Origin: Bdellovibrionales bacterium
Lineage (GTDB): Bacteria; Bdellovibrionota_G; JALEGL01; JAGRAY01
Assembly (NCBI GenBank): GCA_020434375.1
Contig: JAGRAY010000044.1
Coordinates: forward strand, 1-11,577
DNA: 11,577 nucleotides
Reading direction: 5' to 3'
Every line of letters starts with the position of its first letter. Position 1 is the first letter of the stretch. The notes below the pieces were generated by a model. It searched no databases. It was not told the DNA's origin and was given only the letters and a program-made list of their open reading frames with translations. The translations under genes and the position numbers were made by a program. This document shows, in pieces, positions 1 through 5,897 of the stretch.

Positions 1-1
1 T

Positions 2-220
2 CAAAAACAATTTTCTGTGACGCAGTATGCGGTTCTTTCCAGTTTATTTTCGCTGCCAAGAGTTTTCACGGGACCCATTACAGGTTACTTGGTTTACGCT
101 GCTGGGTGGAAGGTATTTTTTCTTATCACCATGGTTTCAGGTATTCCCGGTCTCATGTTACTGCAGCGATTTTCTCCTTTTGGTGAAAAAGATCCGCAGG
201 CTTCAGTAACCCAAGACTAA
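2..220 (+). CDS. ampG: AmpG-family muropeptide permease, C-terminal end (partial)
   Basis: The reading frame is open from the left edge of the window, so only the last 72 codons are seen; the stop is TAA at 218-220. The residues shown include QYAVLSSLFSLPR, a glycine-rich turn (TGPITGYL), an aromatic membrane stretch (GWKVFFLITMVSGIPGLMLL), and a short charged tail. AmpG-family (PAT family of the major facilitator superfamily) transporters end in the same way. AmpG imports anhydro-muropeptides released from the wall into the cytoplasm for recycling and, in some species, beta-lactamase induction. The visible part would be the last one or two membrane helices and the cytoplasmic tail. It converges on the minus-strand gene ending at 232, with 11 bases between them and no terminator hairpin. 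Family assignment rests on a short C-terminal piece; another PAT/MFS member is possible. Confidence 0.7.
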   Translation, partial: QKQFSVTQYAVLSSLFSLPRVFTGPITGYLVYAAGWKVFFLITMVSGIPGLMLLQRFSPFGEKDPQASVTQD

Positions 221-231
221 GAAAATAGTAG

Positions 232-831
232 CTAAGCGTTTGTCAAAAATTTCTTGAGCGTCTCATAGGCATTTTCTGTGAGTGACTCGCCGTCACCAAG
301 TAACAACAAATCGAATTGAAATTCTAAAAGGCGATTTAAAGCGAGTTTCGCTTTAAACGGGTTTTCAAATTTTTCATCTGCCAACATCGATAGGGAGCCT
401 TTTGGCTTACCAATAACGGCATCGCCAATAATCATGGCGGCTTTTTCATGAGGAAAATAAAATGATGTCTCGCCCCTAGTTTTTCCATCACAGATGTGAA
501 TAGCTTTAATGCCACAAGAAAGAATATCTTGATCTTTAATCGTTCGATCGACGGGCATCTCGATTAAGCTCTCATCATGCTCGTGAATCCAAACGGGACA
601 GTCAAAGATCTCTCTAAAGACACCGCTTGCTCGTGCGTGATGTTTATTAGTTAAAAATATATTGTCGGGTGCGCCTCTAGTTTTGATAAACTGAATGACA
701 TTTTCCGTGGGTTCAGGAGGATCAATAAGCGCGGTTTCGCCATCATACTGGATATACCAACCGTTAAAGTCGAGTCCTTTGTCGGTATTGAACTCTGACC
801 AAGTCCATATGTGAGGAGAAATTTGCCTCAC
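232..831 (-). CDS. Metallo-beta-lactamase-fold protein with a degenerate metal site
   Basis: This 199-residue protein has the outline of a metallo-beta-lactamase (MBL) fold: an N-terminal strand pair ending in ALIDPPEP (residues 34-41), then LTNKHHARASG (60-70) where enzymes carry HxHxDH, a GDAVIG motif (136-141), and LLLGDGESL (176-184) where PGHG is usual. Aligned to the canonical ligands, the first motif reads N-x-H-x-A-R, so only one ligand remains there. The position of the GHTPG histidine is Lys117, and the last histidine is Asp180. The GD aspartate is kept. A hydrolytic dinuclear metal site of the normal kind therefore looks unlikely; related MBL-like proteins with a TNRHH-type motif exist, but I know no function for them. 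It starts with GTG (829-831), overlapping the stop of the upstream gene by four bases (GTGA), and has no clear ribosome-binding site, so translation is probably coupled. No signal peptide is seen, so it is probably cytoplasmic. Confidence 0.7.
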   Translation of the reverse strand: MRQISPHIWTWSEFNTDKGLDFNGWYIQYDGETALIDPPEPTENVIQFIKTRGAPDNIFLTNKHHARASGVFREIFDCPVWIHEHDESLIEMPVDRTIKDQDILSCGIKAIHICDGKTRGETSFYFPHEKAAMIIGDAVIGKPKGSLSMLADEKFENPFKAKLALNRLLEFQFDLLLLGDGESLTENAYETLKKFLTNA

Positions 832-1154
832 TGTTCAAAATCCGGTTCAGTCAGCTCACCTTGATCAATGACATCTCTTCGGTGAATTTCTAAAATGGCT
901 TTAAACAAGACCTCAAGATCAGATTGACCCATCATTTCGATTCGCTCAAAACCTTTACGAACGGTGAACTTCACCTCACCTTGAGGATAGTCTGATAGTA
1001 CATTGACCTTCCAATCGTGGTCCGACAACCATTTTCTACACGCTTCCCAAGTAGGTTCTTGGATATCGAGTTCTTTATTTTTTATCGTTTCAAATAGAGT
1101 TGATTCAGTTTTATTCATAAACATTTTTTTTAACAAACTTCTTGTAAAAAGCAT
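828..1154 (-). CDS. Small conserved-looking protein of unknown function, upstream partner of the MBL-like gene
   Basis: I do not recognise this 108-residue protein. After a basic, hydrophobic start it has a helical-looking segment (residues 14-30), a tryptophan-containing helix (WEACRKWLSDHDW, 36-48), two probable strands (KVNVLSDYP and GEVKFTVRKGFERIEMM, 49-75), then a helix (SDLEVLFKAILEIHRRDVID, 78-97) and an acidic tail. It looks like a small compact alpha/beta domain without a signal peptide or metal motif. The start is uncertain: ATG at 1154, 1124 or 1118 are all in frame, and none has a Shine-Dalgarno sequence. 1154 is given because a TATAAA box lies five bases upstream on this strand; 1118 (MNKTES...) gives a more ordinary N-terminus. 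Its stop overlaps the GTG of the MBL-like gene, so the two are probably made together. Confidence 0.6.
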   Translation of the reverse strand: MLFTRSLLKKMFMNKTESTLFETIKNKELDIQEPTWEACRKWLSDHDWKVNVLSDYPQGEVKFTVRKGFERIEMMGQSDLEVLFKAILEIHRRDVIDQGELTEPDFEQ

Positions 1155-1159
1155 AATGG

Positions 1160-1167
1160 TTTATAGT
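1160..1167. promoter_or_regulatory. Overlapping divergent -10 boxes between the unknown-protein and LOG genes
   Basis: The eight bases TTTATAGT contain TATAGT on the plus strand (1162-1167) and TATAAA on the minus strand (1165-1160). TATAGT lies exactly seven bases before the LOG ATG at 1175; TATAAA lies five bases before the ATG at 1154. If both act as -10 boxes, transcription would start at or next to the start codons, giving leaderless messages, which fits the absence of Shine-Dalgarno sequences in front of both genes. The -35 elements are weak: TTGAGA (1186-1181) on the minus strand with only 15 bases of spacing, and nothing convincing on the plus strand. This is inferred from sequence match and spacing only. 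Confidence 0.4.
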
Positions 1168-1174
1168 TTGGGCA

Positions 1175-1981
1175 ATGAAATCTCAACCAAAGCCTCTAAA
1201 AGCATATAAAAACCCAGATTTTATCGATAGTATCGATGCCAGGGAAGTCCGCATTTTATCTGAATTTCTAGAGCCCAAAAAACGCTTTTCAGACCAAAAT
1301 ATTGAAGATACGGTAGTATTTTTCGGTTCTGCACGAATAAAAAGCAAAAGAGAGGCCGGTAAACTTTTATCCGCAGCCAAAAAGAAGTATTCAACGCGGC
1401 ACTCTAGTTATGTTCAAGCTCAAAATATTTATCGAATGTCGAAGTACTACGAAGACGCAGTAGAGTTATCTTCCCTTCTTACCACTTGGGCTAAAAAGCT
1501 GGGCAAGGGTACGCAGCGATATATTGTATGTTCGGGTGGGGGGCCAGGTATTATGGAAGCCGCCAATAAGGGTGCTCGAAATGCAAAGGGATCTTCCATC
1601 GGATTTAATATATCCATACCCTTCGAGCAAAATTCAAATGCGTACATCACAAAGAGTTTAAATTTTGAGTTTCATTACTTTTTTATTCGCAAGTACTGGT
1701 TTGCTTATATGGCCAAGGCATTGGTTATTTTTCCTGGTGGTTTCGGAACCATCGACGAGTTGTTTGAGATTCTTACGTTAATTCAAACTCGTAAGATGAC
1801 AAAATCCATTCCCATCTTGGTTTATGGCACTGAGTATTGGAATAGTGTTTTCAACTTTAAAGAGCTTGTTAAGTGGGGTACGATTAGCCAAAGGGATCTG
1901 GGGCTTTTTCATTTTTGTGATGATCCTAAGGAGGCCTTTAACTATTTGAGCCATGAATTAGAAAAGCGATTTGGAAGATGA
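1175..1981 (+). CDS. LOG-family (lysine-decarboxylase-like) nucleotide 5'-monophosphate phosphoribohydrolase
   Basis: The 268-residue protein carries the family hallmarks: FFGSAR (49-54), the glycine loop SGGGPGIMEAANKGA (120-134), an Arg-Lys pair (172-173) and the signature PGGFGTIDELFE (187-198), which contains the catalytic PGGxGTxxE. Members with this signature, once annotated as lysine decarboxylases, cleave the N-glycosidic bond of nucleoside monophosphates to release a base and ribose 5-phosphate; the plant and actinobacterial ones activate cytokinins, and E. coli PpnN is a nucleotide nucleosidase. The substrate here cannot be read from sequence. The N-terminal ~45 residues and an insertion at about 70-100 (KKKYSTRHSSYVQAQN and following) make it longer than minimal LOG proteins of about 190 residues. 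ATG at 1175 is the only in-frame ATG before codon 88, and there is no good ribosome-binding site. The next gene begins eight bases after its stop, so the two are probably co-transcribed. Confidence 0.85.
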   Translation: MKSQPKPLKAYKNPDFIDSIDAREVRILSEFLEPKKRFSDQNIEDTVVFFGSARIKSKREAGKLLSAAKKKYSTRHSSYVQAQNIYRMSKYYEDAVELSSLLTTWAKKLGKGTQRYIVCSGGGPGIMEAANKGARNAKGSSIGFNISIPFEQNSNAYITKSLNFEFHYFFIRKYWFAYMAKALVIFPGGFGTIDELFEILTLIQTRKMTKSIPILVYGTEYWNSVFNFKELVKWGTISQRDLGLFHFCDDPKEAFNYLSHELEKRFGR

Positions 1982-1983
1982 GG
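1980..1983 (+). promoter_or_regulatory. Ribosome-binding site of the cytochrome gene, overlapping the LOG stop codon
   Basis: GAGG spans the last two bases of the LOG stop codon and the two bases after it, six bases before the ATG at 1990. It fixes the start of the cytochrome gene and suggests that ribosomes ending on the LOG gene help initiation on the next one. Confidence 0.6.
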
Positions 1984-1989
1984 TAAGAA

Positions 1990-3162
1990 ATGAAAATTAG
2001 TCACCAAAATTATTTTGTTCTACTTTTGATAGTGTTTTTAAATATCTTTTCTGCCGTGGCACGAGATCAAGCTACAAAGACAAGCGTGCCGAGTGAAGTG
2101 CCGAGTACGATGTATGCATTTCGATCTCACCTCCTGGAACTTCAACCCTATCTTATTTCGGAAGAAGCTTTTACAGCGAGTGCCAACGAAGATGAGGTTA
2201 AAAAACATTTGGAGGCTTTTGCCAACTTTTCTAAGTCACTTAAGATGCACAAGAGACTCAAAGCTAAAGGCTTTGAGTTTACAGCTAATCAACTCGAGCA
2301 ACATCTTGGAAGAACCTACGAGATCTTTAAAGATGGCAATAAATCATTTGCATGGTGGTTATTTCGATCGGCAATTCATGGCTGCAACCAATGTCACACG
2401 CAAGTTGCTTATCGATCGGCTCCTTCTCTTGAATTTGAAGAAGCATCTATATCTGGAACCCCATTCGATCAGGCCGAATTCTGGTACACAATTAGGGATT
2501 ATAAACGTGCAATGCTGTTTTATAACTCGGTCATTTCTAGATTTGGACAAGATGCCAAAACGACTAAAATTCAATTGGTTAATTCGCTTCGTAAAATTTT
2601 ATCAATTACCTTGAGAATTGATAGGTCTCCTAAAAAAGCCTTAGATATTATGTCGTCCGCAAAGGAACATTCTCAGATTCCTGCAGATACAAAAAATCTG
2701 ATCGATTCTTGGATTCGGGACTTAAAAAAGCTCGAAAAGACGGATATTCCAATTGTTAAAACCACAACGCCTAAGCAGTTCGACAAATATATTTCTAACC
2801 TTATGGGTCCAATTAGTAAACCACCGTACGACACTAAAAAAGATGATGTTTCATCAATTTTTGTGTCGGGGCTTCTTCAGGAGTTTGTTAACCAAAGACC
2901 CAAGAACGTGACACCTGAGATGCTTTATCGACTGGGTGTTTCTTTAGAGAGTACGGAAAACGACATATTTTTTACGACTTCAGAACACTATTTTAAGAAC
3001 TGTATTGAAAAATTTCACTCTAGCCCAATTGCACGGCAGTGTTTTGAGGCTCTAAAAGACAAGTGGACAATGGGTTTCACGGGTTCGGCAGGCTCAGATC
3101 TTCCAAAGGAATATCAGTTAGAACTAGATCGTTTAGAGTCGAAGCTAAAACCTTTAAAATAA
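1990..3162 (+). CDS. Secreted mono-heme c-type cytochrome with helical-repeat C-terminal region
   Basis: The 390-residue product opens with a clear export signal: a basic start, a hydrophobic core (residues 9-20) and a likely cleavage after Ala22-Val-Ala24. Residues 38-145 are mostly helical and end in a single covalent-heme motif, CNQCH (132-136), preceded by AWWLFRSAIHG. A CxxCH near the end of a helical domain resembles class II cytochromes (c'/c556). After this come about 200 residues of predicted helices with a TPR-like look (FWYTIRDYKRAMLFYNSVISRFG split near 164-186; SEHYFKNCIEKF and PIARQCFEAL near 331-355), where Cys338 and Cys351 could pair as a disulfide. There is only one heme motif and no membrane anchor after the signal, so it is probably a soluble periplasmic electron carrier or a heme-bearing scaffold. 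I do not recognise the complete architecture as a named family. It follows the LOG gene closely and converges on the response regulator gene with 10 bases between. Confidence 0.7.
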   Translation: MKISHQNYFVLLLIVFLNIFSAVARDQATKTSVPSEVPSTMYAFRSHLLELQPYLISEEAFTASANEDEVKKHLEAFANFSKSLKMHKRLKAKGFEFTANQLEQHLGRTYEIFKDGNKSFAWWLFRSAIHGCNQCHTQVAYRSAPSLEFEEASISGTPFDQAEFWYTIRDYKRAMLFYNSVISRFGQDAKTTKIQLVNSLRKILSITLRIDRSPKKALDIMSSAKEHSQIPADTKNLIDSWIRDLKKLEKTDIPIVKTTTPKQFDKYISNLMGPISKPPYDTKKDDVSSIFVSGLLQEFVNQRPKNVTPEMLYRLGVSLESTENDIFFTTSEHYFKNCIEKFHSSPIARQCFEALKDKWTMGFTGSAGSDLPKEYQLELDRLESKLKPLK

Positions 3163-3172
3163 GGGAATAGCT

Positions 3173-3760
3173 TCAGATTTTGGGCGGTTTTTTTTGCAAC
3201 TTACGTTGGAGCGATCGTCTATGAATCTTTAGCCGCCTTGCAGCTTCTGAAATATTTCCCTGAGATTCGGTAAGCACACGTTGAATATGTTCCCACTCCA
3301 TTCTTGCTAAAGAAGGTGTCGGACTATTATGTGCTGATTCGGCCTCATGGATGTCATTTTTTGTGATCGGCTCATGGGTGTCATTTTTTGTGATCACCTC
3401 ATGGGTGTCAAAAGCTCTAAGGATATCTTCGATATTTACAGGCTTGGTTAAATAGTGCTTTGCGCCTTTTCGAATAGCCTCGATCGCGGTTGCTATGCTG
3501 CCATAGCCTGTTAGCATAACAACCTGCGTTTGAGGATCGATTTTCAATATCTTTTCAAGAAGGTCAATTCCATTCATGCCTGGCATTTGTAAATCAATGA
3601 CCGCAAACTCAGGATCTATAGTTTCCAGCAATTTAATGGCTTCATGTCCATTTTTTGCTTTATTGACTAACCAAGATCGATCTCGAAATGCCATAGCTAG
3701 GCGTTCACAAAATGTGTCGTCGTCATCTACAATGAGGATAGAAAATGGTTCTAGGGTCAT
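3173..3760 (-). CDS. regA: RegA/PrrA/ActR-type response regulator with an expanded linker
   Basis: Residues 5-116 form a receiver domain with the acidic pocket Asp12-Asp13-Asp14, phospho-acceptor Asp56 (AVIDLQMPGMNG), Thr84 and Lys106 (TKPVN). Residues 155-190 form a Fis-type helix-turn-helix, EWEHIQRVLTESQGNISEAA then RRLKIHRRSLQRKLQK, very close to the highly conserved DNA-binding end of RegA/PrrA/ActR. These regulators control photosynthesis, respiration, nitrogen and carbon-fixation genes in response to redox state in Proteobacteria. Typical members are about 180-185 residues; this one has 195 because the linker (about 118-145) contains a nine-residue tandem repeat, THEVITKND / THEPITKND / IHEAESAHN. 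The ATG overlaps the kinase stop by four bases (ATGA) and no Shine-Dalgarno is seen, so translation is coupled to the kinase. It is the last gene of the minus-strand unit. Confidence 0.9.
   Translation of the reverse strand: MTLEPFSILIVDDDDTFCERLAMAFRDRSWLVNKAKNGHEAIKLLETIDPEFAVIDLQMPGMNGIDLLEKILKIDPQTQVVMLTGYGSIATAIEAIRKGAKHYLTKPVNIEDILRAFDTHEVITKNDTHEPITKNDIHEAESAHNSPTPSLARMEWEHIQRVLTESQGNISEAARRLKIHRRSLQRKLQKKPPKI
3344..3410. repeat. 27-base tandem repeat (about 2.5 copies) inside the regulator gene
   Basis: Two adjacent 27-base units, 3344-3370 and 3371-3397, match at 24 of 27 positions (differences at unit positions 8, 26 and 27). A partial third unit begins at 3398 and matches for about 13 bases before decaying. 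Each unit begins CTCATGG and contains TGTCATTTTTTGTGATC. The length is a multiple of three, so the repeat adds nine-residue blocks to the protein without shifting the frame. Confidence 0.9.
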
Positions 3761-5025
3761 GATTGAATAAAATTAACAGGGATATCTATGGTAAATACTG
3801 ACCCTTGTGAATTTGTTTTGTAAGTTAATTTTCCGTCAATTTGATCCAGTATTGCATATGTGACGTAAAGTCCAAGGCCCATCCCTTTCTCTGATTTCTT
3901 TGTGGTGACAAAAGGCTCACCAAGATGTTCTATAATGGCATCCGAAATGCCAGGCCCTTGATCAGAGACCTCAAATATAACTCTACCATTATCAATTTTT
4001 GCGTTGATGACAACCTTGTCAGAAACATCCAGGGCATTCTGAACGATATTTCTTAGGCACATTCGTACAGCTTCTAGAGGTGTCGTGAGTTCCAGATGCT
4101 TTTGGTCGCTAGGAATATGAACTAGTAGATTCGTAGGTAGATCTGCCAATAGATCCGATTGATAAGGGGCAATGATATCTTGAGTGAGTTTTTCAAGAGT
4201 GATCTTTGTAAGTGCCTCACCTTGTTGTTGGCCGCTATAAGCAGAAAGATTAAACAAGATAGTTTTACAGCGGCTAGTTTCCTTTTGAATGGCCTGAATA
4301 TCGGCTTTGATCCTGCTGGATTCGTTTTTTAGCTTGATTTCGAGCTCTTTAGCGATCAGAGCGATGGTTGAGAGCGGGGTGGATAATTCATGGGCTGCAC
4401 CTGTAGCAAAGGTTCCAAGAGACAGTATTTTATCGCGCCTTCTAGTTTGTTCACGGTTACTTTCTAAATCAGCCTCAAGAATCGTTACAGACTTTAAGAT
4501 ATGCCGAACGAAATACACAATAATAATAGACGTGACACCAAGGGCAACCCACATGCCTAAAAGATGAACTCCCATATCATGATGATGATGGAGTTTTGGA
4601 ATAGAGTGATAGTGAAAAAAAAGTGACCCAAAACAAATCAGAGAGGTACAAGATATAATCCATGCCCAAAGTTCAGAAAGGATAATAAGGGCGAGTACGA
4701 TATGAACTAGATAAAGTGCACTAAAGGGATTCATGGGCCCTCCAGAGAAATAAAGAAGCGTTGTTAAAAGAAGGACGTCTAAAAAGAGAGTCCATTTTGT
4801 AAGACTGTCCAGTGGAATAATTTTAGATAAAGTTACAATAAGCAAATTCGATAGTGCTGAAAAAAGCCCAATGGCAATCAAAAGAGTGACAGGCAGATTT
4901 AGTTTTAACCAATACTCAGTAAAAAGAATGGTTATCCATTGACCTGCCACGGCAATCCATCGAAGGCGAACAAGCCAAAGAAAATGAATTTCGAGTCGTG
5001 TTCGCGGTAATGCAGAAGGAGTCAT
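3757..5025 (-). CDS. regB: RegB/PrrB/ActS-type redox-sensing membrane histidine kinase
   Basis: The 422-residue protein has six hydrophobic segments (about 22-38, 45-66, 76-93, 102-118, 120-137, 155-174), then a coiled linker (180-200), an H-box FATGAAHELSTPLSTIA with His212, an N-box NIVQNALD (Asn330), and ATP-binding G-boxes DQGPGI (355-360) and GMGLGL (381-386). Two RegB-specific sites are present: GGPMNPF (95-101), matching the GGxxNPF ubiquinone-binding motif between helices 3 and 4, and Cys253 in SRCKTILFNLS, the position of the redox-active cysteine. In RegB, reduced quinone and an unoxidised cysteine favour kinase activity, and phosphate passes to RegA. The loop between helices 5 and 6, expected to be periplasmic, is rich in histidine (HYH at 138-140, HHHHD at 146-150, His154). 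The gene overlaps both neighbours by ATGA and shows no ribosome-binding site of its own. Confidence 0.92.
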   Translation of the reverse strand: MTPSALPRTRLEIHFLWLVRLRWIAVAGQWITILFTEYWLKLNLPVTLLIAIGLFSALSNLLIVTLSKIIPLDSLTKWTLFLDVLLLTTLLYFSGGPMNPFSALYLVHIVLALIILSELWAWIISCTSLICFGSLFFHYHSIPKLHHHHDMGVHLLGMWVALGVTSIIIVYFVRHILKSVTILEADLESNREQTRRRDKILSLGTFATGAAHELSTPLSTIALIAKELEIKLKNESSRIKADIQAIQKETSRCKTILFNLSAYSGQQQGEALTKITLEKLTQDIIAPYQSDLLADLPTNLLVHIPSDQKHLELTTPLEAVRMCLRNIVQNALDVSDKVVINAKIDNGRVIFEVSDQGPGISDAIIEHLGEPFVTTKKSEKGMGLGLYVTYAILDQIDGKLTYKTNSQGSVFTIDIPVNFIQS

Positions 5026-5897
5026 GCAACATCATCAGGGTCAGGGTACGGCTCTGTATGAATCAATACATCGTGGACCCCTGTAATTTCATCTTTGATA
5101 TGCTCTTCGATCTCGTGTGCAATTTTATGAGACGTATAAGTGTCAGTATCTGGACTTACTTGAATATGGAGGTCAATAAATGCTTGGCCGGGTTTTCCTC
5201 GAGTTCGAATGTGATGGCCACTAATGACTCCTGGGACTTTTTCGATAATTCTTTGAACTCTAGAGATGTCTATATAAGCGGCATCAGAAAGAGCCATAAA
5301 CGTTTCCTTTGAAACTTTAATTGCCACGCGTGCAAAATAAATGGCGATTAAAATGGATACGATGGGATCGGCCCAAAGAATACCAAATTTGATACATAAA
5401 ATAGAGATAATCACCGACAAAGAAACCCAAAAATCACTGGCGGTATGATAGGCATCGGCCTCCAAAACTAAACTTTTGAATTTTTTGCCTTTCTTGGCCT
5501 CGTATCGCGATAATACGAGGTTGATGATCATGCCGATAATCATGATAGGAATCCCCGAATAGTGAAATAGAGCTGTTTCGTGTGATATCAATTTATGGAT
5601 AGCATGTTTTAGAATTTCCCAACTGGTAATTCCAATAAATATGGCGATTCCGAGCGCAGCCATGGTTTCATACTTGAAATGACCATAGTGATGATCGTCG
5701 TCGGAAGGTTTGTCGCTAAAGTGAATAGCAACCAAGCCTAGTACGCTGGAAGCAGCATCAGCAAGAGAGTGAAACCCATCTGCAATCATTGACAGAGTCG
5801 AAGTCATAAATCCATAGATGAGTTTTAGTGATGAAACGCCAATATTTAAAAGCAGTGCTATCGTAAGAACTTTTTTTATTTCTGAGGCACGGTTCAT
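5022..5897 (-). CDS. Cation diffusion facilitator (CDF) divalent-metal efflux transporter
   Basis: This 291-residue protein (start at 5897) shows the CDF plan: helix 2 with ADGFHSLAD (39-47), a DDDHHYGHFKYE loop (66-77) matching the usual HPYGHxKxE, helix 5 with ADAYHTASD (147-155), and a C-terminal cytoplasmic dimerisation domain (about 205-285) with HHIRTR (228-233), DLHIQV (242-247) and a histidine-rich end (HKIAHEIEEHI, VHDVLIH). The transport site would be His43/Asp47 plus His151/Asp155, a His-Asp/His-Asp set typical of zinc-type CDF exporters (also Co or Cd); these export metal from the cytoplasm in exchange for protons. A longer reading from ATG at 5921 is possible, but 5897 gives an ATGA overlap with pyruvate kinase, like the next two junctions, and has GGAGAAGG nine bases upstream. 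Its stop overlaps the kinase start by four bases. Confidence 0.9.
   Translation of the reverse strand: MNRASEIKKVLTIALLLNIGVSSLKLIYGFMTSTLSMIADGFHSLADAASSVLGLVAIHFSDKPSDDDHHYGHFKYETMAALGIAIFIGITSWEILKHAIHKLISHETALFHYSGIPIMIIGMIINLVLSRYEAKKGKKFKSLVLEADAYHTASDFWVSLSVIISILCIKFGILWADPIVSILIAIYFARVAIKVSKETFMALSDAAYIDISRVQRIIEKVPGVISGHHIRTRGKPGQAFIDLHIQVSPDTDTYTSHKIAHEIEEHIKDEITGVHDVLIHTEPYPDPDDVA

Noticed and set aside
2093..2614. A 173-codon open frame within the cytochrome gene, second frame of the same strand
   Set aside because: It lies wholly inside a gene with a clear signal peptide and heme motif, its translation is rich in unstructured basic residues, and it matches no family I know; it is a shadow.
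3160..3205. Possible terminator between the convergent cytochrome and regulator genes (a run of eight T near 3187-3194)
   Set aside because: No stable inverted repeat precedes the T run on either strand, and it lies inside the regulator coding region.
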